From assembly GCA_030068075.1 (NCBI GenBank), contig CM057826.1, positions 61,601,312 through 61,665,311 of the forward strand: a stretch of 64,000 nt of DNA, written 5' to 3'. The notes under the pieces are model-generated. The model saw only the letters and a list, made by a program, of their open reading frames with translations, searched no databases and had not been told where the DNA came from. Made by a program: the position numbers and the translations under genes. This DNA comes from Paguma larvata. Lineage: Eukaryota > Chordata > Mammalia > Carnivora > Viverridae. Below are positions 1 through 11,519 of this stretch, piece by piece. Within the stretch, counting starts at the first letter, position 1. Every line of letters begins with the position of its first letter.

Positions 1-588
1 CCATTCATCAGTTGATGGGCATTTGGGTTGTTGACATTTTTTTGGCTATGATGACCAATACGGCTGTGAACATTTGTGTACAGGGTTTTTTTTTTTTTTA
101 TTTTTTTTAACGTTTATTTATTTTTGAGAGACATAGAAACAGAGCGTGAGCAGGGGAAGGGCAGAGAGAGAGGGAGGTACAGAATCCGAAGCAGGCTCCA
201 GGCTCTGAGCCGTCAGCACGGAGCCCGACACGGGGCTCGAACTCACAGACCGTGAGATCATGACCTGAGCTGAAGTCGGCCACTTAACCGACTGAGCCAC
301 CCAGGCGCCTCTGTGTACAGGTTTTGAGGACATACAATTTCATTTCTTCTGGGGATATACCCAGGGGTAGAACTGCTAGGTCATGTAGTAATACTGCGTG
401 TAAACCTTTTGAGGAGCTACCAGAGTGTTTTCCGAAGCAGCTGGACCTTTTAATGTTCCTGCCGGCAGTGTACGATGGTTCCAGTTTCTTCTCATCCTCA
501 CCAACCCTCATGACCCGACTTTCGGATTCGCGGGGGTGACGTGATATCGTTATGGTTCTGATTTGCATTCCCTGGATGGCTGACGGAT
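1..588 (-). mobile_element. Old L1 3'-region fragment, split by a SINE
   Basis: Read on the + strand, this matches the reverse complement of the mammalian L1 3' region: the block at 1-26 is the familiar antisense of the L1 phrase about a gap followed by a small AT-rich tail. It continues after the SINE (312 onward) with typical antisense phrases such as ttctggggatatacccagg and gttccagtttcttctcatcc. It is heavily diverged and non-coding. The fit of the two halves around the SINE shows that the L1 was here first. Subfamily not assigned. Confidence 0.75.
85..311 (-). mobile_element. Feline tRNA-derived SINE (SINEC_Fc type)
   Basis: Full-length carnivore SINE in reverse orientation: T-rich tail at the left (86-118), then the CT/GA-rich stretch, and the tRNA-like head at the right with the B-box-like ggctcgaactcacag and the terminal ccacccaggcgcc. 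A perfect 10-bp target duplication (tgtgtacagg) lies at 75-84 and 312-321. Low decay suggests insertion within the carnivore or felid lineage. Confidence 0.95.
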
Positions 589-632
589 TCGAACCCCTTT
601 TCAGGGGCCCTCGAACCCCTTTTCAGGGGCCC
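589..632. repeat. Exact 22-bp tandem duplication
   Basis: The unit 589-610 is repeated without change at 611-632. Each unit contains a short palindrome around ccccttttcagggg. It sits at the edge of the decayed L1 and looks like a recent local slippage duplication. Confidence 0.9.
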
Positions 633-1009
633 GTGGGCCACGCGTCCATCGTGCTTGCGGAACTGCCCGCTTAGATCAGAGTCAAAACGGTGTGCCGTCA
701 TTTCCTTCCTCGGACTGCGAGGCAAACCCTACTGAGGTCTACAGGGCCCTGTGTGATCGGGCCCCGCGTGTCGCTTTGACGGCATCTCTGCTCACTCCCT
801 GCCTTCTGCAAGCCGCTCCCCGCTAGTCTCCAAACGGGCTGTTTGCTTCTGCCAGATCACCGTGTGCATAGCAGCTCTGGGGTGAGCCTCAGGGCGGCCT
901 TTCTTGTCCTCCTGATTTCAAGGCCCTCCTCCCCTCCCTGGCATATCGCAAGGTTTCCTTGGATCTTTTCTTTCTTTTTTTTTTTTTTTTTACTATCTAA
1001 TAAGATCTG
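633..1009. other. Non-coding stretch, no gene seen
   Basis: Moderately GC-rich DNA with a 17-base T run at 975-991, which may be the tail of an unrecognised reverse-oriented retroposon. No ORF with protein-like composition was found. Confidence 0.5.
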
Positions 1010-1024
1010 GAAGAACGGGGCTCC

Positions 1025-1125
1025 AGGCATAACTATACCTTTCATCGCTGTGTGACCCTGGGCAAGCCACTGTCCCTCTCTGGGCCCCAGCCACCCCATC
1101 TAAAACCAGGCAGGGGCACACGAGC
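1025..1125 (+). repeat. MIR fragment
   Basis: Contains the MIR core phrase ctgtgtgaccctgggcaag followed by the cctctctgggcc and ccatctaaaa segments in the expected order. Confidence 0.75.
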
Positions 1126-1839
1126 TGCTCTCACAGACCCTTTCCGACTCTGTCCCTCTTTGATGCCAGCTTCCGTGTGACAGCGCTGCCAGGAGGGCGC
1201 GGGCCTGGCGCCGTGGCAGTGAGAGAAAGGTGGCTGGAGCCAAGTGGGTCACAGATTGGAGCAGGCAGCGTGGCTGATTATCGCCAGCCCCGTGGGGACC
1301 GTCTCCAGGAGCATGTGGCAGCCTTGACCTGGTGCCCGGCCTCCGGGTACAGCAGCGAGAATTGTCAACGGCCCCAGCCAGACCGGATCACCTTGGCCAC
1401 TTTCGGCTCGGCAGGTGCCCACCTTTCCCACCAGGAGCATCTTCTAGCCTCCAAACCTGCAGCCCTGGGGGACGCAGGGCAGGGTTCCCAGAGCTGGGTG
1501 CGGAGGCGAAGGGGACAAAGAGCATTGCAGGTGCAGGAAGAGGTGTACAGAGACACTGAGCCACAAGACCTCCAGGCGTGCTCAGGGCATGCAGGACGAT
1601 TAATTAGGTTTTGCCTGCGGGGCGAGGGCAGTGGAAGGAGGTCACGGAGGGGTCGACGGGGCAGGGGCCCGCCGTGCCAAAGTGAGGCGTTTGGAGCAAC
1701 ACGAGGATTCTAGGCCGAGGACTGAGGTGACCAGGGTGTATTTTCTAGAACACAGGTAGTGTGGAGGCAGGTGGGGCGGACGAGAGAGCCGAGACCTGGA
1801 GCGTAGTCAGGACGCCCCTGCTCTTGTCCAGGTGAGCTG
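1126..1839. other. GC-rich non-coding stretch
   Basis: No recognisable gene or repeat. A 178-codon open frame at 1177-1713 has no domain, no conserved-looking composition and no splice context. It is best explained by the low stop density of GC-rich DNA. Confidence 0.45.
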
Positions 1840-2160
1840 GGGTCACCTGGGACACTGCAGCTGGAGAGAAGGAGACAGATCCAAAAGCTGTTTGGAAGGT
1901 AAAGGCATATGAGGGGGTGTGGGTGGAAGGAGAAAGGGGAGTCTAAATACTGCAGGAACCGTGGGTGCCAGCCTCCTGGGCTTCTGGCTACAAGAGACAA
2001 GGTGCAAAGAGCTGACGTTTGAGTGTGACACTGTCCGGATGGCCGAGGGATGGAGGACAGAGGCAGCAGCTGGAGGGGGGGGAATCCAGACTCCGGGATC
2101 GGGATGTGCAAAGGCACTGAGGTGCGAGGATATGGAGAGTTAAAGGGAGGGGGAGACTTT
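1840..2160 (-). repeat. Probable L2 remnant
   Basis: Carries gtgcaaaggcactgagg and neighbouring phrases that are the reverse complement of the L2 3' region ('...tgcctttgcacatgc...'). The rest is too decayed to align by eye. Confidence 0.4.
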
Positions 2161-3007
2161 CCGGCCGGCTGGCGCACAGAGGGCGTGATGGCTGAGACGA
2201 ATGGAAACTGAGGCTGGGGAGGACGGGAGAGGCGGAGACACTGGCATCACAGGGCTGTTGGAGCCCAGAGCAGAAGCCCGGCCACAGCCCCACTGACTGG
2301 CACCGCCTGACGCAGAGCGTTCACTGCCCACGAGAAAGCTGGTTGCTAGGGTTAGTCAGCCCCCTCCTGGACTCCTTCCCACACTCACGGGGCGGAGATG
2401 GAGACCGGCAGCCCAGCTTTCAGCCACGAAGAAGGCAGGCTCCCTGGGCAGTTGGCCACTGGGTTTATGTTGTTCTGGGTCAAAGTTCTCAATGCAATCG
2501 CAAAAGAGGGGAACCGTAAGAAGCCGTCCGAGGGGAAAAAAAAGAGAGAGATCTCATTGAAAAGTGTAGATACTTCATTTTAAAGCCAGAAGGTTTCATT
2601 GAAAATCCAGATGTCCGGCTTCTCTTGAGGAACGTGGCCATCTGGCGGCACTGACCCCTAGTGACCACAGGGATCGCCCCTCGGGCCAGGACAGGCATCC
2701 TCCTCCGGGTCACCATGCCCACATGCCCACGGTCCCACAGCAGGGGAGACACACAGCCAGCCTGTCTGGTCCAAGGGACCCTCGGACCCGGGAGGCAGGA
2801 CAGACCTCCTAGCCTTCCTTTGCTCTGCGTTCCCTAAACTGCTCCCGGGAGCATTATTCGTAGGGCGGGCTCCGTGGGAAAAATAAGGCAGGGCGGGGGT
2901 GGGCCCTGGGACTTCATTCGGCTTGTCGGAAGCCCCATCATCCTCAAGTGCTCTCAGTCCCAGCATGCCGACGGAGTCAAGTCCACCAGTAAGACCTTGA
3001 CTTCCAG
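2161..3007. other. Non-coding stretch, nothing recognised
   Basis: Mixed composition, no clear repeat and no credible coding frame. Open frames entering from the right derive partly from the SINE at 3017-3225. Confidence 0.45.
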
Positions 3008-3016
3008 CACAAATTC

Positions 3017-3225
3017 TTTTTTTTTTTTTAATGTTTATTTCTTTTTGAGAGAGACAGAGGGTGAGCAGGGGAGGGGCAGAGAGAGAGGGAGACACAGAAT
3101 CCGAAGCGGGCTCCAGGCTGTGAGCTGTCAGCACAGAGCCCGACGCGGGGCTCGAACCTACAAACTGTGAGATCATGACCTGAGCCGAAGTCGGACGCTT
3201 AACCGACTGAGCCCCCCAGGTGCCC
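3017..3225 (-). mobile_element. Feline tRNA-derived SINE
   Basis: Same family and orientation as the SINE at 85-311. Target duplication cacaaattc at 3008-3016 and 3226-3234. T tail at the left, tRNA-like head ending ccccccaggtgcc at the right. Confidence 0.95.
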
Positions 3226-3339
3226 CACAAATTCCTTTTTTTTAAGTAGCAACTTGAATCAATGTCCACAGAGCCCATTTGGGAAAATATTTACTGCCTT
3301 TGCTAAAGGTTTATTAGACAGTTACGGGATTTTTTTTCT

Positions 3340-3975
3340 CTTTTCACTTTTTGATTAGAGAAAACATTCATGTGGTCAGAAGTACAATAAACAAAGGAGC
3401 CTCACTCCACCCTGGCCCCCATCTGCCCAGGCCCCTGCCCAAAAGAGGGGGTCACTTCTGTTAGTTCGTTATGATGTATCCTTTCAAATGTTCTTTATGC
3501 AAAAACATATACGTTTTACCTGTATACATATCCAAGTATATTTTTGACATGAGAGGAGCATAGCATACACACTTCTGCCCCTTTGTGTTGTCATTTTAGC
3601 CACTGTAGAATTAATTCCCAATGTAGCAAAGTTTGAATAGAGAAGTGTGGGAGAAGACAGTAGTAAGTCATTACCCCACCATCCAAAGAAGACCGTTACC
3701 ATCCGGCCTGCCCTTCTAGACGTAAGTTTTAGTTGTTTTTCTCTCCTGTCGGTTAGCAATGCAGGAGTTCTGAGTTACAATCCTCTTCTCTCTACACTTT
3801 CAGCCCCGCTATTTTATCGCTCACATATAAACATTTCCCCTTACTATTTCATAGTTGCCAAAACGTGATAGTACTAGCTATCAGAACTCCATGGTGACAT
3901 AATTTGCTCAACCGTCTTCCAGTTTTAAACACCCGAAGGTCATTTCCAATATTCCACCGTCGAAAATAACACAGT
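3340..3975 (-). mobile_element. Old L1 3'-UTR fragment
   Basis: AT-rich stretch with antisense L1M 3'-UTR phrases: gagcatagcatacacacttc, then tttgctcaaccgtcttcc and aaggtcatttccaat in the expected order. No coding capacity. Subfamily not assigned. Confidence 0.6.
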
Positions 3976-5224
3976 TAGTCCTGCAGTTTGCGATGTGTTT
4001 GGACGGGGCCGAGTGGATGTCTGCGGGAATCCCGGCCCCTAGGTCGGATGCTGTAGAGTCACGGGCGGGTTCCCCAGGGCAGGGGCTGGGTGCTGGGGGT
4101 GCTGATAGGGGTGCTGCTGGGGGCACAGCTGAGAAAGGGGGCGCGGTGAGGGCACGGAAGGAGAAGGGACGGGGCGGGACGGAGCCCAGTGCGGAGCTGC
4201 GTCAAGCTCGGTGCTGAGTGCTTGTGAGTCACGTAGGGGGTTCGCGCCCCCTCCGCCCCAACTCCTAGGGCCCTCCACGCCTCTGCCCATTGATTCCTCG
4301 CAAGAGTCAGATGCGGGAGTCAGAACCTGTCATCCTTTCCATTCTGCCCATTGGGGAGGCCGAGGCAGAGAGACACCAAGCCAGGGCTCGCGGTGACCGC
4401 GGAGTGGAGCCCTGGGGCAGCCGGCCCCTGGAAACGCCTTGTGCTTGAGCCCGCGAGCCCCTCCGCACCCCTGCGTGGTTGAGATGATCAGCCCCATCTC
4501 ACAGGAAGGGAAATCGGGGCCCCAAGCCAAGCAGCCCGGCCGGAATCGCTTCCCTGGCAAGTGGCAGGGCTGGAGTTAGGAGGCGCCTTTGCTGCACTGA
4601 GGTTTGCGGGCCGAGAGGCAGGCCGAGAGGCGCACGGGCCCGGCGGGCTGTCCTGGGCCTCCCGTGAGCTGCCTCTGCCCCCAGTCTGTCCCCGTGGAGA
4701 CCCGTGTGCACCTGCGACGCTCATTTCTTCTCCCCGTCTGGCCACCTCGGGTGCCGTCTCTCCCAGGAAAGGCGGGACTCCAAGTCCAGTGTTTCTGAGA
4801 GAAGAGCCGAGAGTGGCCAGGAGGAAGGCAGTGACACGTGCCAGGGTGCCGCCTCCCTTCTAGCATGTCACATCTCCCCTTCCCAGCGCCACACGCCGTG
4901 GTGTCATGCCCCACGTACAGGTGGGGAGACTGAGCCCCGGAGAGGTTGCCGGCTCCTTTCCCCGACACAGCGCTGGCTTCCCGGGGGAGCGAAACGCTTC
5001 CCCTGGGCCGGGGCCGGCAGCCCTGAGGGGCCCCAAGTGGACTCGGGTGGCCGGTGGCCCGGACGCCAGCGCACGTCCGATCCTACGGTGACAGAATTCC
5101 GTTCTCGGTTCTTCAGACCTTCCCCTCTAAGGGAAGGCACTGGTTTGGTGCCAGTCCATCCTAACCATGTCTCCCGGCCGGCCGGCCTGCCTTCCCGACA
5201 GGGAGAGGGGCTGGCTCCGTGGGC
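3976..5224. other. GC-rich stretch with decayed MIR pieces
   Basis: High GC with scattered CpGs. Reverse-oriented MIR-like pieces are visible near 4280-4410, 4460-4580 and 4860-4975 (for example gtggggagactgagccccgg). Long open frames here, including 4704-5381, lack any domain and fit GC bias. No gene is supported. Confidence 0.5.
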
Positions 5225-5400
5225 GGCGGCAGCCACACGGGATTTAGCATTGATTGTGTTTTCTTTCGCGGCATCGATTTTCAGGGCGACCTCTTTGAGG
5301 GAAAGGGAGCCCGCTGATTATTACAATGATAAAAACAGTTCCTTTGGCAATAGATTCAAACACGTTAAAGAAAAATATTAAGTAAAAAAAAACAAAACAG
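5225..5400. other. Candidate conserved non-coding element
   Basis: A sharp switch from GC-rich flanks to an AT-rich, repeat-free block with regulatory-looking words such as ctgattattacaatgataa and gttcctttggcaatag. Conservation is inferred from composition only. Confidence 0.3.
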
Positions 5401-5519
5401 AACAAAACAGGACTGGCATTTTGTGGGTTTGGTGAAAATCGTGGAGGTGGTTGCCTGAACGAATGAAGCGGGGGGAACCCAGGGGGCGTGGGGCAGGGTA
5501 AGCTGTTGGGAATGGGCAA

Positions 5520-5625
5520 CTGGGAGGGCTCCTCCTGCCTCTGACCTGCTGGGTGGCCTCGGCCTGGGCATTTGGCCTCTCTGTGCCACATTTGCAAAGC
5601 GGGGTAGTAGTTGGATGGGGATGAG
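5520..5625 (+). repeat. MIR fragment
   Basis: Decayed MIR: gacctgctgggtggcctcgg, then ggcctctctgtgccacattt and the aaagcgggg segment in MIR order. Confidence 0.55.
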
Positions 5626-5639
5626 TAGATGGACCCAGG

Positions 5640-6655
5640 ATGAGTTAACGGGCACGGGAGGGGCCGCGGAAGGCGGGAGAGGACGAGGAGGATTGGGGAA
5701 GGTAGCTAGAGTGTGCGAATGTTCCTGGCAGACGTTAGCCGTTTGCTGGTCCAGTCGTTGAGGTGACCCGGCCGGCCGCACCACTCGCGCCTGTAGGAGG
5801 AAGCTGTACCTTGGGGGGAGGGTGAACCCCGGAGCGGGGTTGGGGGAAAGAAGAACAGAGAGGGAGGGAGGTCCCGTGTTGGCGGGGGCAGTTCTGGCGC
5901 CCAGCTCCAGTGGCTGCTGGAGGTGCAGGTGCAGGCGATAACGGCGATGGGACGAGGACAGCGAGGAGGAGGATGGCGGCCTGACGGGCAGGGCAGTGGT
6001 GGCAGTGATGGTGGCCATGGCGGCAAAGGAGTCTGGGTGGAGGGCCCGAGGGCCGCTTTATCATCAAGACGCAGAAGCTCGGGAGAACAAGAAGCTCGAA
6101 AAAGGGGACTTAGATTTGTTCTGTGGGGCTTCCGAGCTTTTCAGGAACCTACAGAAATGCCTGTGAGCTCATACAGGCACACACAAGTACCGGATCCAAA
6201 CTGCGAAAAGAAAACCACCAAACTGCAAAGTAATACATGTTGCATCGGCTCTCTCCAAATGTAACAGTCAGACAGCTAGTCAGTGGCAGCTGGTTATACT
6301 AAACAGCTAACTACACCTCTTTTCTATGTAATATGCATATTTTCATTCATTTATTATTTACCCGTTTATTATTCAGTGGGCTACACCTCCAAAACAAAGA
6401 GTGTACAGGGCTCTCTCTGTTTTTAAATGGCTGCGACTGATTGGCAAGTTATTTGTAAGACAGTAAGTCCCCCGTCCTTGGAGGTATGCAAGACGATTGG
6501 GGATGACTACCTTTCAGGGATGCTGAACAAGGGGTTCTTGACCACCAGCTGGCCACTGACTGTTGTTTCTACCCAGAGCACTCCTCTTGTCTTCTTTTGG
6601 GAGCTCGCGATTCCATCCTCCCCACCCCCTCCACACACACATACATGAAGTTGCT
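5640..6655. other. Non-coding stretch, nothing recognised
   Basis: The first part (5640-6060) is GC-rich with several CpGs and purine runs. The second part is AT-rich from about 6290. Open frames of 106-217 codons on the minus strand are proline/serine-rich translations of the purine-rich DNA and have no domain. Confidence 0.45.
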
Positions 6656-6659
6656 GGAA

Positions 6660-6800
6660 GAAACCTTTGAGATAGGCTAAGCCCATGTCCTCACTTCCTG
6701 CGGAGGAAAATTAGGCTATAAAACTCGGAGGTAACCTAGCAAGTCGGAGTCATAGCAGGCACTCAAACTCAGGGTCCAAATTCCCAGCCCCATGCCCTCT
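6660..6800 (-). repeat. MIR fragment
   Basis: Reverse MIR: tgcggaggaaaattaggct, then gcaagtcggagtcatagcag and tcaaactcagggtccaaat, the antisense of the A/B-box side. Confidence 0.5.
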
Positions 6801-6984
6801 CCACCCCACCCCTGCAGCCTGTGCAGTTTTCCCCTGGAGGGCAGAGATTTGGGCCCCCTTGCAAACATCAGCCATCCAGGGTCTCACGTCCCTCGGAGGA
6901 ACCCAGGCAGAGGTTTCATGCGGCCCAGTCTGTCCCTGACCGAAAGGCCTTCCCCAGCCTTCCCCACCCTTGCCAAGCCGCTGC

Positions 6985-7175
6985 CGGCTGTGGGTCTCGG
7001 CCAGATCGCAAAACCCCATACATCTCAATTTCCTTATCTAGAAAATGGAAATGAATAATGGAACCACATCATAGGGTTGTTGCGGAGATTAAATGGGGTA
7101 AAGCATATAAAGTACTTAGAACCTTGGTTGGCACTTTCAAAGTACCCAATAAATGGGCTATTATATTGCGATGAT
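6985..7175 (+). repeat. MIR
   Basis: Good copy of the MIR 3' half: caatttccttatctagaaaa, catagggttgttgcggagat, then the cttagaacc and cccaataaatgggcta end. Confidence 0.8.
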
Positions 7176-7694
7176 GGCTGTTTTCAACGTGCGTTTTTAG
7201 TCCATCCAATAAGTATTAATTGAGCCCCCATTAAGTGCCTGCCGGGGAACGAGACAGAGTGGATCCCGGCCCTCACGGCTCCCGAGTTCCAGTGGGGAGA
7301 GGGAAATAGCGGACAAGTAGGGAAGCAAGAAATATGCCAGGAAAACAAGACGCGCTCTGTGGAAAGCCACATGGAGGGGTGTGACGGAGGGGAAGCGAGT
7401 TGCTCTGGAGGGTCACGGGGGGCCTGCCCCTGTGCAGAACCCCTGTTCGTGCCGCCATTGGAACATCCGGGTCGTTAGCACATCACGTCACGGGCAGAGC
7501 CCCGAGGAGGAGCGAGCCGCACGTCCAAGGCTCGGGAACAAGTTCAAGGGGCCCACGTGCCCGCTGAGGCCTCGGGCACAGCATAGGAGAGCGGAGAGGC
7601 AGGGCGCAGGTCCCGCGGGGCCTTATGAGCCGAGGCGAGGGTGTCACGGTGTAGCATCGGCAAGAGGGTAGGGAGCCAGTCACGAAAGTCCAGC
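7176..7694. other. Ancient repeat remnants, no gene
   Basis: 7200-7370 resembles the widespread 'attgagcccccattaagtgcctg ... ccctcacggctc' type of ancient LINE/SINE-derived repeat. The rest may be decayed reverse L2. No coding evidence. Confidence 0.4.
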
Positions 7695-7909
7695 CGAGAG
7701 GGGCGGCTGGGTGGCTCGCGTGAGCGTGCGCCTCTTGATTGCGGCTCGGATCACGATCTCCAGGTTTGTGAGATCGAGCCCCTCGTCGGGTTTTGCACTG
7801 ACAGCTCAGAGCCTGCTGAGGATCCTCTCTCTCTCTCTCTCAGCTCCTCCCCTACGTGCACACACGCTCTCTCTCTCAAAATAAATAAATAAACTAAAAA
7901 AAAAAAAAA
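7695..7909 (+). mobile_element. Carnivore tRNA-derived SINE, older copy
   Basis: Forward orientation: ggctgggtggctcgcgtgag head, gcactgacagctcagagcct body, a CT-rich stretch with (ct)n, and an aataaataaataaact / poly(A) tail. More diverged than the other SINEs. The target duplication is not clear. Confidence 0.9.
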
Positions 7910-8214
7910 GTCAGGGCAAGAGATGATGCGGCTTGGACTAGCACCAGGTTGGCAGCGGGGCCCAAGGATGGTAGCACATCCTAGCTTCGCGTATTTCAGA
8001 GGGAGACTCCCTGGGCTCGCTGGTGGGCTGGGTGTCAAGGATGATACCCAAGTATCATCAAAGGTGGAAAGGAGAATCGGGGATCTCCCCCAGCCCCACG
8101 CGTCCCAAATTTACATGCACTTCATGCCCACAGCATCCAGAACAGGTGACTCCAAAGAGCCAGAAGGCAGGCTGGGGGTTGGGAGGGACCAGGACAAGGG
8201 GGGATGGGTGTAGA
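7910..8214. other. Non-coding stretch, nothing recognised
   Basis: No clear repeat. The phrase gtcaaggatgatacccaagt is repeat-like, but I could not place it. No coding signal. Confidence 0.4.
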
Positions 8215-8340
8215 CTTTCTTTTTGGGGTGACGATCGTGTCCTGTGGACGCACCATCGTCAGCGTGCCGAATGCCACTGGATCGTACACTCTGAAGTGGT
8301 TAATTTTATGCGATGCGACCTTCCCCGTAATGGAAACAAA
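8215..8340 (+). mobile_element. Old L1 3' end fragment
   Basis: Matches the sense L1 3'-UTR order: ggtgacgatcgtgtcctgtg, then actggatcgtacactctgaa and gtggttaattttatgcga. Confidence 0.6.
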
Positions 8341-8569
8341 AAGGAAAGCAGAAATCAAGGCTTTCTCAGACAAGCAGTGATAACCAAGGGGATTTGCGGT
8401 CACCAGAGGTGGCTCGGGTTCCCACATCAACCCCGGAACAGGTCAGGCAAGCAGCACCGGGTCTCTCCCTGCGAAGAAAACACCCTCGCAAGAACTGGTC
8501 GCACACACAGTCAGGGAACGAGCTGGACCGGACGCATATCTTGGGGCGGGTGTGGAACCTATAGGCCCT

Positions 8570-8760
8570 CAGAGCCCGTAGGACCAGGGCGGGTTCGAAG
8601 CCCGCCTCTTGCCTCTTTACCAGCCGTGTGCCCTTGACGAGTGACTTACCCGCTCTGAACCATTTGCCAAACAGGAGTGATAATCATCTCGGCCTCACAG
8701 AAACAGGAAACTATCTGGAGGAGCTCAGCCCGCAGAAGTGACCCATGTCCCAGCTTCTGG
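8570..8760 (+). repeat. MIR
   Basis: MIR order is visible: gggttcgaagcccgcctctt, ccgtgtgcccttgacgagtg, then ataatcatctcggcctcaca. Confidence 0.7.
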
Positions 8761-9324
8761 TCTAGGTCACCTTCTCCCTAGGTACGATGCCAGAGCGATA
8801 ACGTTCATCATAATAAAACGTCCACTTCGAACCACCCTCCCCATCCCACTCTGGATGAAGGAGTGGGTGGGGCTCCTCCCAGCGCGTGTCAGATTCCCAA
8901 CCTGCCCCAGACGCCACACAACCTGTGGATCCGTTCACCTCGCAGCCTAGGCAGAGGGGCCCCAGTGGGGGCAGGGGACGCCATTCCTGGAACACGACAC
9001 TCTCGAGGACAGAAGCAAACACGATGCCTGGCTCTGGGCCCCTGGAGGCAATGAAAGGTGGGCCCCAAACTCAGATGACTGGGAGTCCAGGCCCTTTCTC
9101 TCTACGAAGGGTCTCAACCGGAAGTCTTTTCCTGCCTACAGGGCGTTTACCAAACATCCAGCCCCCTGCCGTTGAAGGAGCTAGAAATCGCAACCACAAA
9201 AATGAAAGACCAACGCGAATGTTATTGCGAAGAAGGAAGCGTGTTGTGCTGCAAATGCCCAATCACACCGCCTCTTTGAAAAGCCCGAAGGGGCATTGCT
9301 TTCTCCACAGGAAAAGCGAAATCT
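8761..9324. other. Non-coding stretch, nothing recognised
   Basis: No recognisable repeat or gene. A 160-codon open frame overlaps here and continues into the next MIR, so it is not a gene. Confidence 0.45.
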
Positions 9325-9530
9325 ATAGTGGCCCAGAGTCGGACGGACCCGGATTCGAATCCACTTAATGGTGTTGAGACTTGGGGCAAGTTCCTGAACT
9401 TTTCTGGGCCCCCGTTCCTGCATTTGTGAAATGCGGAAAAGATCTCTTGCTTCCAGACGGAGCGAAGAGTAAATGCGATGGTGGATGCAGAGAGAGCCCC
9501 GGCCTGTCATGAAGTAAGCATTCTGTGTGT
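9325..9530 (+). repeat. MIR
   Basis: Near-complete MIR: gacccggattcgaatccac, cttggggcaagttcctgaac, gttcctgcatttgtgaaatg, and the agtaaatgcgatgg tail. Confidence 0.8.
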
Positions 9531-9644
9531 GCCAACGAGTAAGAGAGCGTCCTCTGTCCCCATGGATTGTTGGCCGGCTGGGACCAGGAGAGCTGTGTTC
9601 CCACATCTGCTACCATTTTCCTGGGCAACCTGGGGCCCATCGAT

Positions 9645-10085
9645 TGAAGCTTCACTGGCTCCCTGTTGCCTTCAGGACTGAGTTCGACCTCTTTAGCTCT
9701 CCAGCCCGAGCTCCAGAATCAGCCAGAGAGGCTGGCAGAGGCCAGATCATGCTGGGTGTGGCAGGCACAGTTATCTTTGCACTAACCGCAGGGGAAGCAG
9801 TGGAGGGGCATGGCATGCCCAGTGGGACTCCAGTCCTGTGCAGTGATTGCTGGGGGGCGGGGAGGGCAGGGAGGATGGTCCCGAGGGCCTGTGAGCTTAG
9901 ATGGAGGACTTCTTACAAAGGGGCTCATGGACCGAGAGGACCGGGTGCCAGCCCCCGGCCTGACCACGTGGTTGCTTCTACCCCTCAGCATGACCTGGTC
10001 ACCCAGCCTCCGTGCCCCTGTGTGCCATTCCCTCTGCCCGGCATGCCCTGCCCCTTCCCTCCTCCACCTGTCAGACCGCGTGGCT
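9645..10085 (+). repeat. L2 fragments
   Basis: Sense L2 phrases in order: cactggctccctgttgcctt / caggactgagttcgacc at about 9648, and ccattccctctgcccggcat at about 10025. The middle (9760-9980) is diverged or replaced. No ORF. Confidence 0.65.
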
Positions 10086-11515
10086 GCAAGGTGTTGAAAA
10101 GGTGATACATACCCAAGGTAAAAAGATTCACAGGGTCACAAAGGGTGCATGGCGAAAGAAGTCTCTCTCCCAGGCAGCTCAGCCCCCAGGTCCCCGCAGG
10201 AAGCGACCCGCCTTACCCTTTCGGCAGTTAGCCTTCCGGAGCCAGCCACGTGCGGATGCACAGGTACACGCACGCATCCCCCCACCCGGCACGTGTTTGG
10301 AGACCATCCCACATGGACCCAGGCAGCCGACTGGGTCTTCGCGATGGCGTCGCTGCTTTGCGTCCTGGGCACTTTTACACCGTCTCCAGGTTTTGCTAAC
10401 ACCATCGGCACCGCGGGGAGCCACAAGACAAATTCCTAGAAACACCACTGCTGGGTCAGGAGTCTGAGTGTTCTTAATACTTAACGGGGTTTTCCGGGCT
10501 CAGTTAAACGTTGCCTTCCGTATATGTGAGCGAGCGCACACACACACACACAGCTGTCACCTGCCACCAGCCACAGAGTCAGACTTCATTGTTCTGAATT
10601 CCCACGGCTCCTCGTCGCCGCCACCATGGTCCCTATTACCCATTGCTTGGCTGTGTCTGAACTGCAGGGGCCGGGACCCGCCATGTCCACTTTGTTTTAT
10701 CCCCTGTCCCTGCCCCACAGCTTGCCCCAGGCTCCCGAGCGATGGTAAGAAGGAGCCCCCAGGGCTCCTAGCGTGTCACCATTTCTTAAGTGGAGCTGTG
10801 CATCGGGTGGCATCTGTAAGGGGGGAGAAAGGGCCCTGGGAAGACCGAGGTCATCTCCATTCCCACTGTCTGAGCCTCAGCCACGTTCGCTCAGCACCCC
10901 TTGTGGGTACGGCCATGCTGGAGCTTGCAAAGTCTTGTCTTGCCTCCTTAAAGAATGAAAAGTTCCCCCGCTGACCCTAGCTCCCCTTTCTTGGGCCCCT
11001 CTGGGACTCTCACGGGGACAGGGCTTCTGCGGATCCGTTGCTGGGGCCACTTTCTGACGCACCCAGCAGCACGTACCTAGACAATTTGAAATGGCCGATT
11101 CTCGGGGGAAGTTCTAAGAAAATACGGCTCATGAAGACAGAGAACTACCTTTCCAGGACCCAGGGACTTCTGTGTGTCCTGACCTACGGCGGTCACCGGG
11201 GGTGGTCAGCAGGGCCCAGCTCAGGCCCGCCTCACCGCCACCCCCCACCCCTACTGCCACAGCCCAGCTCGGCTGCACACCACAATGCTCACACTCCCCT
11301 TCTACCCCAGGGGCCTCACGTGCCTCTGGGGTTGAAACCCACCGTCTCCCTCCTGGAGCTTTTGCGGGAGCTGTTCCCTCTGTCGGGAACCTGTTCGTCC
11401 CCCGTTTTCGTTGAGTTGGCATCTAATGTCTCAACTCCAATATCTCCGCCAGCCTTCGGCTAACTAACTCCTGGAGCCGGTCGGGTCCCCCATTATATAA
11501 TCTTTTTGGCTCCTC
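10086..11515. other. Non-coding stretch with a CA repeat
   Basis: A short (CA)n tract at 10536-10552. 10290-10500 may be an unrecognisable retroelement remnant. No credible gene; open frames of up to 168 codons overlap each other in several frames. Confidence 0.4.
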
Positions 11516-11519
11516 CTAC

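Noticed and set aside
85..311. tRNA-like heads of the SINEs as real tRNA genes
   Set aside because: They carry SINE bodies, poly(A) tails and target duplications; they are tRNA-derived retroposons, not tRNA genes.
1190..1206. Possible CTCF motif in gccaggagggcgcggg
   Set aside because: Spacing of the AG and GGC elements does not fit the core.
2658..3278. 206-codon minus-strand frame
   Set aside because: Its start is the translated SINE at 3017-3225.
4704..5381. 225-codon plus-strand frame
   Set aside because: Runs from MIR remnants into an AT-rich non-coding block; no domain.
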